A stretch of DNA of 64,000 nucleotides, taken from assembly GCF_008386395.1 (NCBI RefSeq), contig NZ_CP043761.1, positions 5,394,001-5,458,000 of the forward strand. Reading direction: 5' to 3'. How positions within the stretch are numbered: the stretch's first letter is position 1; each line of letters opens with the position of its first letter. The position numbers and the translations under genes were made by a program. Below the pieces are notes generated by a model. The model saw only the letters and a program-made list of their open reading frames with translations, was not told the origin of the DNA and made no database searches. Shown here piece by piece: positions 36,644-45,339 of the stretch. Origin of the DNA: Paenibacillus sp. 37 (GTDB taxonomy: Bacteria; Bacillota; Bacilli; Paenibacillales; Paenibacillaceae).

Positions 36644-37912
36644 TTGCATACATTGACCAAACACAAGTCCAAAACATGGGCTGCCCTCATTCTCAGCGGC
36701 ATGCTCCTCTTCACCATGAATACAACAGGTTACGCCGCTGCTTCAACCGAATCCATGCCCAAACCGGCGTGGACGTCATCTTCCCTGATGTTATCTGAGG
36801 CTAATACAGAGAAAGATGTCCTGATCAAGGGAATTCATGCCGTGCCATCCAAAAATCTTGTATATGTACATGCCTCCCAGCCCGTAACGAAAACAAGCAG
36901 CAAAACAACACTCGACTGGCAACTGGACTCTCTCCAAGCATTCGATGTTACAACTGGACAATTGAAGTGGAATACGATATTCCATGAGAAAAGTGGTCCT
37001 TATACCACCTACTCTGATTCGGTATATGCCAGCAACGGTACGGCTTATGTATATATGGAATATTCAGACAAAACCAAAAAATTGTACTCATTCAATACAT
37101 CCGGAAAAACCAACTGGGTCAAAACGGTGAACTCACCCGCAAGCATATCCCTATTGGATAACGATACACTGATGGTTGCTTCAAGTCAGGGCGTGCAGTC
37201 AAATGGTTCCGTTCGCTCAGCCATCTCGTTATATGACAAAAAGGGCAAATTGATTACCGAAAAGACCATTAACGGTAACGTGCTTAAGGCTGATCATGGT
37301 CGAATTGTAGTAGATGCCAGTAAACAAACGAAGGTAGGCAACTTCTGGCAGCAAGCTGCGAATCCCAAAGTAGAGATCTATGATCGTACGTTGAATCGTC
37401 TGTCCTTCTATCAATTCCCTGCCAATGCAAATACATTAGGAGATGGCGGGGGTGAATCGCTGGCCATTCTCGACGATGGTTCCATCATTATGCGTGCGAA
37501 TTTCGAAAACACCGGTAACCGACTGATGGGCTTTGGCACCGATGGCAAGCTTGCTTGGGGACGTGCCATTGCTGGTGATGCCTACATTCAGACAGCTGGC
37601 AACGGTTATACAGTCTTTACAGGGCAGAAGCTGGAACTGTACACGATGAAAGGCAAAGTGACTGAGCGTACGTTCAAGGACGCACAACCTGCATTGATGC
37701 ATGTCGACCAGACACAGGATGGTCAGTATCAGCTTAATTTTGCCAAAACAGGATACATTCTTGATCCTCAGACGCTGGAAGACGTGCACATCTACACGAC
37801 CAGTGCCTCGGTTCCTTCATTAGAAGGTGTTTCAACCTATGTGGATGATGTCATCTATTCCATGAACGATGAGACATTGTCCAAATATGTATTAAAGGCT
37901 GCTGCAAAATAA
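36644..37912 (+). CDS. Secreted PQQ/beta-propeller-like protein
   Basis: About 422 residues. The likely start is TTG 36644, with AAAGGTGG 8 nt before it; a GTG at 36632 overlaps that ribosome site. Signal peptide WAALILSGMLLFTMNTTGYAAA, then repeated units such as LQAFDVTTGQLKWNTIFHEKSGP, LYSFNTSGKTNWVKTV, AISLYDKKGKLITEKTI and LMGFGTDGKLAWGRAI. These match the tryptophan-docking strands of a PQQ-type propeller without enzyme cofactor residues, so it is probably a binding or scaffold protein at the cell surface. Its own promoter and terminator make it a single-gene unit. Confidence 0.8.
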   Translation: MHTLTKHKSKTWAALILSGMLLFTMNTTGYAAASTESMPKPAWTSSSLMLSEANTEKDVLIKGIHAVPSKNLVYVHASQPVTKTSSKTTLDWQLDSLQAFDVTTGQLKWNTIFHEKSGPYTTYSDSVYASNGTAYVYMEYSDKTKKLYSFNTSGKTNWVKTVNSPASISLLDNDTLMVASSQGVQSNGSVRSAISLYDKKGKLITEKTINGNVLKADHGRIVVDASKQTKVGNFWQQAANPKVEIYDRTLNRLSFYQFPANANTLGDGGGESLAILDDGSIIMRANFENTGNRLMGFGTDGKLAWGRAIAGDAYIQTAGNGYTVFTGQKLELYTMKGKVTERTFKDAQPALMHVDQTQDGQYQLNFAKTGYILDPQTLEDVHIYTTSASVPSLEGVSTYVDDVIYSMNDETLSKYVLKAAAK

Positions 37913-37917
37913 TGAAC

Positions 37918-37965
37918 AGAGCGCTTCTGTATGACCGTCTAAACGGTTGACAGGGCGCTCTTTTA
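37918..37965 (+). terminator. Intrinsic terminator after the propeller protein gene
   Basis: Stem AGAGCGC/GCGCTCT with inner CTGT/ACAG and ACCGT/ACGGT pairings, followed by TTTT. Confidence 0.85.
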
Positions 37966-37991
37966 TTTCAAATTCGCCTGGCTCCCCTTAC

Positions 37992-38019
37992 TTGTCATTT
38001 CTTCTCATCCTGTTATACT
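37992..38019 (+). promoter_or_regulatory. Promoter of the rlmA leader transcript
   Basis: TTGTCA (37992-37997), 16-bp spacer, TATACT (38014-38019) with an upstream TG making an extended -10. Transcription should begin near 38026, giving a leader of about 185 nt before rlmA. Confidence 0.75.
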
Positions 38020-38076
38020 AGTAACGTTCTCTTGCTTCACCCTAATCTTGATAGGCAAAAGGAGCTTAACCTTCCT

Positions 38077-38106
38077 ATGATTATTCAGTTCATTCGATAT
38101 AGATAA
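38077..38106 (+). CDS. Leader peptide MIIQFIRYR upstream of rlmA
   Basis: Nine codons then TAA. AAAAGGAG lies 12 nt before the ATG, a little far but usable. The peptide ends Arg-Tyr-Arg, the '+x+' pattern (basic, any, basic) at which ribosomes stall when a macrolide sits in the exit tunnel, known from ErmD-type leader peptides ending in RLR. It ends 4 nt before the terminator stem at 38111. Short leader peptides of this kind control rRNA methyltransferases and other resistance genes. Assignment rests on position, motif and the downstream gene's function. Confidence 0.68.
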   Translation: MIIQFIRYR

Positions 38107-38110
38107 CTTG

Positions 38111-38173
38111 GGGCATAGCCATAAACCTCTTTTTTGAATTTCGTGCAGAGGTTTATTTGTTATGCCCTTTTCT
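38111..38173 (+). terminator. Transcription attenuator in the rlmA leader
   Basis: Long stem: GGGCATA (38111-38117) with TATGCCC (38161-38167), and ATAAACCTCT (38121-38130) with AGAGGTTTAT (38147-38156), then TTTTCTT. It lies after the promoter and before the gene, so it should stop most transcripts unless the stem is blocked by a ribosome on the leader peptide. Confidence 0.82.
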
Positions 38174-38210
38174 TCAGTTATCCAAATCTGAATGAATGGG
38201 GTGTTATTCC

Positions 38211-39077
38211 ATGTCAGTCCATCGCAGAGAACGCAGCGCTGCGCTTATTAATCCATACATCCATATATTGAACTGTCCCATCTGTCATAGCCCTATGGCA
38301 ACCATTAACTCAGGGAGCATTCAATGTGTGTCCAGGCATAGCTTTGATTTTGCAAGACAAGGCTATATCAATTTCATGACACGTTTTTTCAAGGGCAACT
38401 ATGACAAACGTTTATTTACAGCCAAAAGGAATATCTTATCGGGAACCGGTATTTATGCTCCTTTGACCGAAGTACTACGCAGGTGGATCGCACGTTATTC
38501 CGTTGACATCAGCTATCCCGTGCATATTCTGGATGCAGGCACAGGAGAGGGAACATTTCTGCAGCAGATTACGCAGAATACTCCAGCCGTTGGCTGGGGC
38601 ATCGATATTGCCAAAGAAGGCATTGCCATGGCTTCCTCTGCCTACAACCAGCAACTTTGGTTTGTCGGCGATCTGGCATGCAGTCCGTTTGCAGAAGGTC
38701 AGCTGGACATCATCCTGAATATATTTTCTCCTTCCAACTATGAAGAGTTTGGACGAATTCTGAAGGATGGGGGATGGATCATCAAAGTCATCCCCCATGA
38801 ACGATATTTAATTGAACTGAGAGAAATGCTGTTCCTGAATCGACCTGATCAAGCAAACGGCCGGGAACTTACGCTGGACCGATTCCGCAAACATCATCAT
38901 CTCATCGCCAGCATTCCGCTGACCTACACGCTGCCCGTCACCGAAAACATGCTGGATTCACTCGTTCATATGACACCACTTTCCTGGCATCGGTCGAGAT
39001 CATCCCTGGTGAGCATTCAAGCTTCCTTGTCGAAGATTACCATTGACGTAGAAATACTGGTGGGAACAATCAGATAA
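38211..39077 (+). CDS. rlmA: 23S rRNA (guanine-N1)-methyltransferase, RlmA family
   Basis: 288 residues from ATG 38211 with GGGGTG upstream; an ATG 15 nt earlier is possible. N-terminal zinc site CPICHSPM...CVSRHSFDFARQGYINFM, the RlmA signature with the Cys/His ligands, then a SAM-binding domain ILDAGTGEGTFLQQI and LDIILNIFSPSNYEEFGRILKDGG. RlmA(I) acts at G745; RlmA(II)/TlrB of Gram-positives acts at G748 in the exit tunnel and contributes to tylosin-type macrolide resistance. The Gram-positive context suggests G748, by inference. Expression is probably set by the attenuator before it. Confidence 0.9.
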   Translation: MSVHRRERSAALINPYIHILNCPICHSPMATINSGSIQCVSRHSFDFARQGYINFMTRFFKGNYDKRLFTAKRNILSGTGIYAPLTEVLRRWIARYSVDISYPVHILDAGTGEGTFLQQITQNTPAVGWGIDIAKEGIAMASSAYNQQLWFVGDLACSPFAEGQLDIILNIFSPSNYEEFGRILKDGGWIIKVIPHERYLIELREMLFLNRPDQANGRELTLDRFRKHHHLIASIPLTYTLPVTENMLDSLVHMTPLSWHRSRSSLVSIQASLSKITIDVEILVGTIR

Positions 39078-39108
39078 CCATTATGGCTGATTTCAGCCGC
39101 CATACAGT

Positions 39109-39148
39109 CAAAAAGCCGGGCGAGTTCCAACTGGAACTTTCCCGGCTT
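39109..39148 (-). terminator. Terminator after msrA
   Basis: Stem AAGCCGGG/CCCGGCTT with inner AGTTCCA/TGGAACT, then TTTTT on the minus strand. It separates convergent rlmA and msrA. Confidence 0.9.
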
Positions 39149-39166
39149 CTCATTTGATCTGATGCA

Positions 39167-39682
39167 TTATTTCCAGTTCTGCTCGATAAATTCGTCCCGT
39201 CCGGATAACGCACGGTCTTCCTTATAATGTTTCTCGTTTTTCTTGTGGTATTCCTGATGATAGTCTTCAGCCGGATAGAACACGACGGCATCCCGAATTT
39301 CCGTAACGATCGGTTGAGTGAATCGTCCGCTGGTTGCCAGTTCCTGTTTGGACTGTTCAGCAAGCTCACGTTGACGTTCATTATGCACAAAGATTGCCGT
39401 ACGATACTGTGTCCCCCGATCCTGGAACTGTCCTCCGTTATCTGTCGGGTCAATCTGAGGCCAGTATAGCTCCAGCAGTCGTTCATAAGGGAATACATCT
39501 GGATCAAATGTAATTTCAACCACTTCGACATGACCGCTCTCCCCGGTTTTGACCTGCTCATATGTTGGATTCTCGACGTGGCCGCCAGCGTAACCTGATA
39601 TAATGCCATGAATGCCCGGTTGTTCTTCAAACGGTGTAACCATACACCAGAAACATCCGCCGGCGAATGTAGCTTTTTCCAT
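39167..39682 (-). CDS. msrA: Peptide-methionine (S)-S-oxide reductase
   Basis: 171 residues from ATG 39682, with GGGG 9 nt before it. Active-site GGCFWC near the N-terminus, then GIISGYAGGHVENPTYEQVKTGESGHVEVVEITFDP and GTQYRTAIFVHN, followed by FYPAEDYHQEYH, all typical of MsrA. It repairs oxidised methionine with thioredoxin as reductant. A fused or adjacent MsrB is not present. Confidence 0.96.
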   Translation of the reverse strand: MEKATFAGGCFWCMVTPFEEQPGIHGIISGYAGGHVENPTYEQVKTGESGHVEVVEITFDPDVFPYERLLELYWPQIDPTDNGGQFQDRGTQYRTAIFVHNERQRELAEQSKQELATSGRFTQPIVTEIRDAVVFYPAEDYHQEYHKKNEKHYKEDRALSGRDEFIEQNWK

Positions 39683-39759
39683 TCCGTTCATCCCCTCTTA
39701 TCTAAACTACGTATGAATATAGATAGCATTACGCATATCTTCTTATATTTTAAAACAAC

Positions 39760-39805
39760 AAGAGGTTGATTGAAAGCCATCATTATGGCTCTCAATCAAC
39801 CTCTT
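39760..39805 (-). terminator. Terminator after the GlsB/YeaQ gene
   Basis: Twenty-one-base stem beginning AAGAGGTTGATTGA with one mismatch and loop CATT, followed on the minus strand by TTGTTGTTTT. Confidence 0.82.
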
Positions 39806-39880
39806 CATTGGTAATTTGTTTTATTCATTTGGTAATGCAATTTAGCTGACAACTTTATTCAAGAACTGATCTTGAATGAG

Positions 39881-40138
39881 TTACCCGCGACTACGTCCCA
39901 TCGAACGGAAGATCAAGCTTACGATGGCTACAAGAACGATCGCACCGATCAATGCAGGTACAATGTAGAATCCGCCCATCTCAGGACCCATATCTCCCAA
40001 GATTACTCCACCTAACCATCCACCGATGAAACCAGCAATGATGTTACCAATAACACCACCTGGAATGTCACGACCAACGATCAAACCTGCCAACCAACCA
40101 ATGATACCACCGATAATTAATGACCATAACCAACCCAT
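39881..40138 (-). CDS. GlsB/YeaQ/YmgE-type stress membrane protein
   Basis: 85 residues from ATG 40138 with GAGGTG at 6 nt. Three glycine-rich hydrophobic helices: WLWSLIIGGIIGWLAGLIVG, GVIGNIIAGFIGGWLGGVILG and ALIGAIVLVAIVSLIF. This is the transglycosylase-associated protein family, small stress-induced inner membrane proteins of unclear activity. Single gene with its own terminator. A sigma-B-like promoter may lie upstream. Confidence 0.9.
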   Translation of the reverse strand: MGWLWSLIIGGIIGWLAGLIVGRDIPGGVIGNIIAGFIGGWLGGVILGDMGPEMGGFYIVPALIGAIVLVAIVSLIFRSMGRSRG

Positions 40139-40181
40139 ATCATTCACCTCTAATTAAAGTTTTTGTTGTTGTCTGTCTACT

Positions 40182-40207
40182 ATTAACCGCTACAGAAGCA
40201 TTTAAAC
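40182..40207 (-). promoter_or_regulatory. Possible stress (sigma-B-like) promoter of the GlsB gene
   Basis: On the minus strand GTTTAA, 13 bp, then GGTTAAT, near the sigma-B pattern GTTTAA-N12-15-GGGTAT. From 40208 to 40446 I see no gene or other clear element. Confidence 0.35.
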
Positions 40208-40446
40208 AATTGGCATAAAAATTTTTGCATATTACCTTTTGTCCCCATGCATCTTTCTCTGCAAAACAAGCCTTAGTCAGGTATGAAACAGATCGCGTTA
40301 CTTTCCGGCATCTCACCAGCTCAGGGCTGCGTTATGTACCTCCCGAAAGTCATTGTATGTTAGAGCAGACAAGGTTAGTATCACCAATTGAGGTAGGATT
40401 ATTTATAAAATTGCGTCATATTATAGGATGGATGGGTTAGATCTGA

Positions 40447-41751
40447 TCAATAAAAGCCTGCACGACCCTTTCCTGGCTGCGCCAGCCAAGTATGTTTATG
40501 GCTCTTGTCCAGCTCGCCACGCATCGACTGAATGACTTTCACAATGTCTGTCTGTCCATTCTGATGCCATTCGAGCGCAACGCTCACATACAACTCACCC
40601 AGCTGCGCAAGTGAAAACGTGTCGGTCAGACGAGCAGCTTCAATTGCTCCTTCTTCACCAGCAAATATGGTGAAGCCCCGCTGGCGCAAATATTGCAGGC
40701 GCAGCGCTTCATCTGGCAGCGGAATTTCGTAAGCCCGGTCAAACCGTCCAGCACGGTTCATGAGGCCAGGGTCTATTTTCTCAGGATAGTTCGTTGTCCC
40801 GATCAGGAAAATGCCTTCTTTGGACGTAGCTCCATCCAGTGTATTCAGGAAAAAGGAACGGACTTCATCCGGCATCGAATCGATGTCCTCAATGATCAGT
40901 ACCATCGGTGCGAGCCGCTTGGCAGCCTCGAACACTTCACGCACCGATTCACTGTTGGTATACTCCGTTATCTGCCAATACGCAGCCGGTCCCGGAATAC
41001 TTCCTGCAATAGATTTCACCAATGTGGTCTTACCGTTTCCGGGATGTCCATACAATAGAATGCCCCGTTTGTACGGGATATCGTAATCTCTGTAAAAGGA
41101 ACGATCTGCTTCGAAGAACTGATCCAGCGAGCGGAAAATATCCTGCTTGATCTGTGCCGAGAGAACAACATCCTCTCTTCCTACGGAGCGAGTAATGGAT
41201 TCAACATGACGATCGCTGCCATTGCGAGCATCGGTATACACCGTCACTTTTTTCATATTTTGCTGACGTTCCCGTTCCCGGACACTTCCCAGAAATTGCT
41301 TCATCTCCTCATCACCGATGGCAAAGACAAAGTCTTCACTGTATATCCCGTTCTCTCGGAAAAACGGAACCCGTACGAGCGCAACGCCCCATTTTGGATA
41401 GGCAAATACATTGTTTCGAATGGAGTAATGCACACCATAAGTGGGTACATCCCCATCATCGTCGTAATGCAAGGTCTGAAGCTCCAAATCTTCGAATATG
41501 CGGGCTACCAACTCCACTTCGTCACTGCCATTTTGCAGATCTTCCCGGAGTAATTCCCAGTATTCATTGTTCGGGTCAGAACTGGCATAAAGCTTGTACT
41601 CAACCCCATAGCGCTGATGGAGCGCCTCACTGATTCCACGAATCAGCCTTGAATAGATGGCGTACCCTTCCACTCGAATTCGGGTATCATGTTGTTCGTC
41701 ATAGGTATAGATCGCCTGGGTTGGATCTGTTTGTTTTTCGTTTATTGTCAT
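40447..41751 (-). CDS. AAA+ ATPase partnered with RtcB
   Basis: 434 residues from ATG 41751, which shares one base with the rtcB stop (TAATG). N-terminal region of about 190 residues with no recognised domain, then an AAA+ core: [20 protein letters not shown] (Walker A), [14 protein letters not shown] (Walker B), [32 protein letters not shown] (sensor 1, arginine finger region). It resembles the BCS1/YjoB type of ATPase. It has no sigma-54 activation motif (GAFTGA), so it is not an RtcR-type activator. Coupled translation with rtcB points to a role in remodelling RNA-protein or RtcB complexes. Confidence 0.85.
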   Translation of the reverse strand: MTINEKQTDPTQAIYTYDEQHDTRIRVEGYAIYSRLIRGISEALHQRYGVEYKLYASSDPNNEYWELLREDLQNGSDEVELVARIFEDLELQTLHYDDDGDVPTYGVHYSIRNNVFAYPKWGVALVRVPFFRENGIYSEDFVFAIGDEEMKQFLGSVRERERQQNMKKVTVYTDARNGSDRHVESITRSVGREDVVLSAQIKQDIFRSLDQFFEADRSFYRDYDIPYKRGILLYGHPGNGKTTLVKSIAGSIPGPAAYWQITEYTNSESVREVFEAAKRLAPMVLIIEDIDSMPDEVRSFFLNTLDGATSKEGIFLIGTTNYPEKIDPGLMNRAGRFDRAYEIPLPDEALRLQYLRQRGFTIFAGEEGAIEAARLTDTFSLAQLGELYVSVALEWHQNGQTDIVKVIQSMRGELDKSHKHTWLAQPGKGRAGFY

Positions 41752-43214
41752 TATTTCGCTCCCTTTACCGCTACAAGCGGTTTGCATTTGGCTACAACTT
41801 GAGCCAGGCCTGCGCCGGTAACACTGTCTATAATTTCATCTACATTTTTATAAGCCTGAGGTGATTCATCAATAATGGATTCAAGTGAGCGTTGGTTTAC
41901 CACAATCTCATCTTCTGTACCCACACTCAGTGCCGTAGCAAAATCTTCCACGCTAATCAATCGTTTTGTTGCCGTCCGTGAACGGATACGACCCGCACCG
42001 TGACATATTGAATAATAATTATCAGCACCCTGCGGCTGACCTACCATGATATATGAAGCAGTTCCCATGGAACCGGGAATAAGCGCCGGATGCCCTGTTG
42101 CCAGATAAGGCTTTGGATTGTCCGGGTGACCTGCCGGCAACGCACGTGTCGCACCTTTACGATGCACAAAAACGGAACCTTGGTCTGCGTGAGATTCCTC
42201 CCAAGCATAGTTGTGCATCAGATCGTATAACGTACGAAATTCACATTTGGAGCCAAACACATCCCGGAATGCTTCGCGAATAGCATACGCAATCAGGTGA
42301 CGATTGACAACAGCGTAATTCAATGCAGAATACATCATGTTCACATAATGACGACCTTCCGCATGCTCCAGTGGAGCAAATACCAGTCTGGGATCGGATG
42401 TACCCAGGTTAAGCCGCTGCATGACTTTGGCAATTGCTGACGAACTCGTCTGACTTACATACCCACCCCATGCACGAGAGCCGGAATGAATCATGACCAC
42501 GATCTGTCCATCGTACAATCCCCAAGCTTCGGCGATTTCACGATTCTCTTCAGCGATCTCAATCGCCTGGATCTCGGCAAAATGATTCCCCCCACCCAGT
42601 GTACCGAGCTGACGATGCGAACGATGCCACGTCATATCAGGAACGTGGTTTAACACATCCTCATCGTAACTGAACTTGCTGCTTTCCACATGTGTCATCG
42701 CGGTTGATTTTTTCGGTGTATAGCTGTCCGGAATATACTTTTTGGGTAAACCATGCAGTCCTTTACAAACGATATGCTCCAGTCTGATATCCGAGTAATG
42801 ACCTCGCTGGTTCGCCTCCATCGGCAATACTTTCTCAATGGCCTTGACGAGTTTGCGGCGGAGCTTGATGTCTTTCAATTCGTCCTTATGCAGGTTCGTC
42901 ATATGCACTCGCATGCCACAGCCAATGTCACTGCCCACAATGGAGGGAGATACGTAGCCGCTCTGCGCATCCCACACGGCTGTCGTTCCAATGCAGGTAC
43001 CTACACCGACGTGTACGTCTGGCGTGTAACTCATATAAGAAATTCCCGGAATCTGCAGATTATTGTTTGCCATCTCGAACACCTTGTAATCAAGCGAGGA
43101 GAAGAGTTGTTGCGCCGCGTATACGGTTAGATCACCTGCAGGCAATTTTACTTCATGCCGGTAGGCTCCTGTTAATTCGTTTGGATTGGTAAATAAATTA
43201 AATTCTGTATTCAT
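41751..43214 (-). CDS. rtcB: RNA-splicing ligase RtcB
   Basis: 487 residues. Metal/active-site motifs are all present: [25 protein letters not shown] (Cys about 99), [25 protein letters not shown] and [11 protein letters not shown]. The guanylylated His is in [12 protein letters not shown] (about residue 405). RtcB joins 2',3'-cyclic phosphate or 3'-phosphate ends to 5'-OH ends using GTP and Mn2+. It is the first gene of an operon with an AAA+ ATPase and has a leader of about 350 nt with a small ORF and terminator. No RtcA cyclase or archease gene is adjacent. Confidence 0.96.
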   Translation of the reverse strand: MNTEFNLFTNPNELTGAYRHEVKLPAGDLTVYAAQQLFSSLDYKVFEMANNNLQIPGISYMSYTPDVHVGVGTCIGTTAVWDAQSGYVSPSIVGSDIGCGMRVHMTNLHKDELKDIKLRRKLVKAIEKVLPMEANQRGHYSDIRLEHIVCKGLHGLPKKYIPDSYTPKKSTAMTHVESSKFSYDEDVLNHVPDMTWHRSHRQLGTLGGGNHFAEIQAIEIAEENREIAEAWGLYDGQIVVMIHSGSRAWGGYVSQTSSSAIAKVMQRLNLGTSDPRLVFAPLEHAEGRHYVNMMYSALNYAVVNRHLIAYAIREAFRDVFGSKCEFRTLYDLMHNYAWEESHADQGSVFVHRKGATRALPAGHPDNPKPYLATGHPALIPGSMGTASYIMVGQPQGADNYYSICHGAGRIRSRTATKRLISVEDFATALSVGTEDEIVVNQRSLESIIDESPQAYKNVDEIIDSVTGAGLAQVVAKCKPLVAVKGAK

Positions 43215-43282
43215 AAAAGTGTATTATTCCTTCCTGTACGTTCAGCAAATTCGGTTTGCTGATTCATCTGTAAAATAAAACT

Positions 43283-43310
43283 AAAAAAAGCCATAGGCTA
43301 ATCGCCCATG
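43283..43310 (-). terminator. Terminator / attenuator in the rtcB leader
   Basis: On the minus strand CATGGGC GATTA GCCTATG is followed by GCTTTTTTT. It is 69 bp before the rtcB start, between the leader promoter and the gene. Two further hairpins lie upstream: CAGCAT/ATGCTG at about 43333-43360 and GCATATCG/CGATATGC within 43395-43435. Confidence 0.75.
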
Positions 43311-43438
43311 ACTTCTACTGAATGACAATAACGGAGAACAGAGCAGCATAAACATGCTGTGTGTCTGTCATCCATCGCTATAATATAAGCGAAGAACGCA
43401 TATCGATTATCAAACCCGCTAAACGATATGCCTATCCC

Positions 43439-43534
43439 CTATGTCGACCGTATGAGGCCAATGAAACGATGAGCCGGATATGCTATTGTGTCTACGTTGC
43501 GCCCTGTTTGAATCAAATCATAACCAAGCATCAT
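43439..43534 (-). CDS. Small ORF (31 codons) in the rtcB leader
   Basis: ATG 43534 has GGGAGG 9 nt before it, an excellent ribosome site. The product begins MMLGYDLIQTGRNVDTIAY and ends GLIRST. No family is recognised and there is no membrane segment. It lies about 27 nt after a predicted transcription start and about 130 nt before the terminator hairpin. It may be a regulatory leader peptide for rtcB or an independent small gene closed by that terminator. Confidence 0.5.
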   Translation of the reverse strand: MMLGYDLIQTGRNVDTIAYPAHRFIGLIRST

Positions 43535-43567
43535 GTCTCTCGGCCTCCCTTCGTTAATGTTAGTCTT

Positions 43568-43597
43568 ATATTAAGGGGACTAGAATTCATGTGTCAA
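43568..43597 (-). promoter_or_regulatory. Promoter of the rtcB leader transcript
   Basis: Consensus TTGACA (43592-43597 on the minus strand), 18-bp spacer, TAATAT (43568-43573). Start expected near 43561. Confidence 0.65.
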
Positions 43598-43644
43598 CCC
43601 TTTTCTTGGAAAATGGTCCATGGTGTAGATTGCATATGTAAACA

Positions 43645-43680
43645 AAAACAGGAGATTGTCCTAGGACAATCTCCTGTTTT
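43645..43680. terminator. Terminator after terC
   Basis: A 36-nt perfect palindrome, AAAACAGGAGATTGTCCT and its complement, symmetrical for both strands. Confidence 0.9.
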
Positions 43681-43716
43681 CCAAATAATAATGATGTTGT
43701 TAGCGTAACATGATTA

Positions 43717-44538
43717 TTACAGTCCTGCTTGTTTTTCCAACTCTTCAACCGGATTTTCGTCTTCTTTTTCAGGAACTTTAGAAGACAGGAACCAACCACA
43801 TACCGCAATGGTGATCAGTACAATATAGAATCCGAATTTCCAAATTTTATTTTCCGGGAAATGCTCATCCAGAACACCCAATGAAGGGTGTGCAAGTGTA
43901 ATAACGGCCAGCTTAACCCCTACCCAACCTACGATTACAAATGCCGCAACTTCAAGTCCTGGACGGGAATGAAGCAATTTTACAAAGTATGAGGCTGCAA
44001 AACGCATGATCACAAGCCCGATGAATCCACCGAGGAAGATAACGATAAACTGTCCACCGTCGAGTCCGCCAATTGGAGGCAATCCACTTGGTGGCAACGC
44101 CACGGCCAAAGCAACAGCAGCCAGAATGGAATCAACTGCAAATGCGATATCCGCTACTTCGACTTTGAAAACGGTCATCCAGAAACCGGATTGTTTTTTC
44201 GGTTTCTTCGGCGTTGAATCAGCTGCTTCATCTGTTTTATTGCGACTACCCAATATCTTTTTAACGATATGGTTAATCGAAATGTACAGGAGATACAAGG
44301 CACCGATCGCTTGCACCTGCCATACATCGACGAGGAAAGAGATCAGGAACAACGAACCTAAACGGAAAACAAATGCACCCATCAGACCATAGAACAACGC
44401 TTTTTTGCGCTTATCTTCAGGCAAGTGTTTAACCATGATTGCGAGTACCAATGCATTATCTGCTGCGAGTAATCCTTCAAGGACCACTAAGACAGCAAGC
44501 ACCCACCCATATTCTAATAATAATGAAACATCCAACAT
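43717..44538 (-). CDS. TerC-family membrane protein (YkoY-like)
   Basis: 273 residues from ATG 44538 with AAGGAGG. About seven helices. Family motifs are VLEGLLAADNALVLAIMVKHLP near residue 20 and VEVADIAFAVDSILAAVALA near 135, with the conserved Asp residues that are proposed to handle metal ions, and a C-terminal helix before KVPEKEDENPVEELEK. TerC/YkoY proteins help export Mn2+ and support metallation of secreted enzymes. The yybP-ykoY riboswitch immediately upstream supports a manganese role. Confidence 0.92.
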   Translation of the reverse strand: MLDVSLLLEYGWVLAVLVVLEGLLAADNALVLAIMVKHLPEDKRKKALFYGLMGAFVFRLGSLFLISFLVDVWQVQAIGALYLLYISINHIVKKILGSRNKTDEAADSTPKKPKKQSGFWMTVFKVEVADIAFAVDSILAAVALAVALPPSGLPPIGGLDGGQFIVIFLGGFIGLVIMRFAASYFVKLLHSRPGLEVAAFVIVGWVGVKLAVITLAHPSLGVLDEHFPENKIWKFGFYIVLITIAVCGWFLSSKVPEKEDENPVEELEKQAGL

Positions 44539-44571
44539 TGACTCCTCCTTAATATTCTTATGATGTACAAA

Positions 44572-44745
44572 AAAAAGGACCTTTACCATCACTGGTAAGG
44601 TCCTTTTATATCCACAAAAAGAGACCTTTACCGAGCATGAAAACTTGGTAAAGGTCTCGCTAACAACAAAATTGCTGCCAATAAAGCCGGGGATATGATC
44701 CCGAATTGACGACTTTACTGTAAAAGCTACTCCCCTTTAACAGGA
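44572..44745 (-). promoter_or_regulatory. yybP-ykoY manganese riboswitch with terminator platform
   Basis: Read on the minus strand, AAAGGGGAGTAGC starts the aptamer (about 44738), then GTCGTCA, CCCCGGCT, GGCAGC and the conserved GCGAGACCTTTACC...GGTAAAGGTCTC hairpin (44621-44660). These match the yybP-ykoY consensus. After it comes a terminator hairpin (44574-44606: GGACCTTACC/GGTAAAGGTCC) and eight T. Part of the terminator stem repeats the aptamer's CCTTTACC/GGTAAAGG, so exchange between the two is easy to imagine. Mn2+ binding should allow terC expression. Confidence 0.92.
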
Positions 44746-44812
44746 ATATGTAGTTTTAGTTGGAACGGGTTGTTTAACCTGTACTCATCATATTTCATAA
44801 CGTTAAATAAAG

Positions 44813-45124
44813 TCAAGCTTTATTTAGTTGACGATACAGCTTACGGAATACGACAACATCGTAGATCATATTCCCCAGCGGAATGAAAGAAACAAAGAAC
44901 AGAGCAATTGGACGACGCAGACGCCATTTCTGTGAGGTGTACATAGTCACCATAAATAACAAATACATTAAAAACAAAAAACCGTACAGATTTCCAAACC
45001 ATGTGACAGCCTGCGGCATAATCCCTGCATCTCTCAACGGAAAAGCAACAAAAAGTAACAACACGTACGAAATGCCCTGCAACCACAACATCAGCCGGAA
45101 GCGCCCCAGCGTAGAATGTAACAT
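44813..45124 (-). CDS. DUF3817 membrane protein
   Basis: 103 residues from ATG 45124 with AGGAGG. Three helices: LMLWLQGISYVLLLFVAFPLR, FGNLYGFLFLMYLLFMVTMY and ALFFVSFIPLGNMIYDVVV. G-x-S-Y near the first helix and LYGFLFLMY match the DUF3817 pattern. Function unknown. Its stop lies 68 bp before the riboswitch, on the same strand, so it may be a separate upstream gene. Confidence 0.83.
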   Translation of the reverse strand: MLHSTLGRFRLMLWLQGISYVLLLFVAFPLRDAGIMPQAVTWFGNLYGFLFLMYLLFMVTMYTSQKWRLRRPIALFFVSFIPLGNMIYDVVVFRKLYRQLNKA

Positions 45125-45339
45125 TATTTTCCTCCTGCTTTTATACATGTAACGAATTCAATTGTTCCCGTACAGTATATCACAAAAGCTGAATATCTCG
45201 CTTAATGCCAAGCAGCAGATTATTCCTGCTCGCTTATATGGGTGATTCACCTACCCTTTCGCAGGAGCCAAATGCTTTAACTTCTCATAAGATATATGAC
45301 GAAGATTGTTACAGATGTCGGACAAGGAGGAGCCGGATC

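Noticed and set aside
40225..40440. 71-codon open frame on the plus strand after the GlsB gene
   Set aside because: No ribosome site and no family-like sequence. It also lies opposite the probable promoter region of the GlsB gene.
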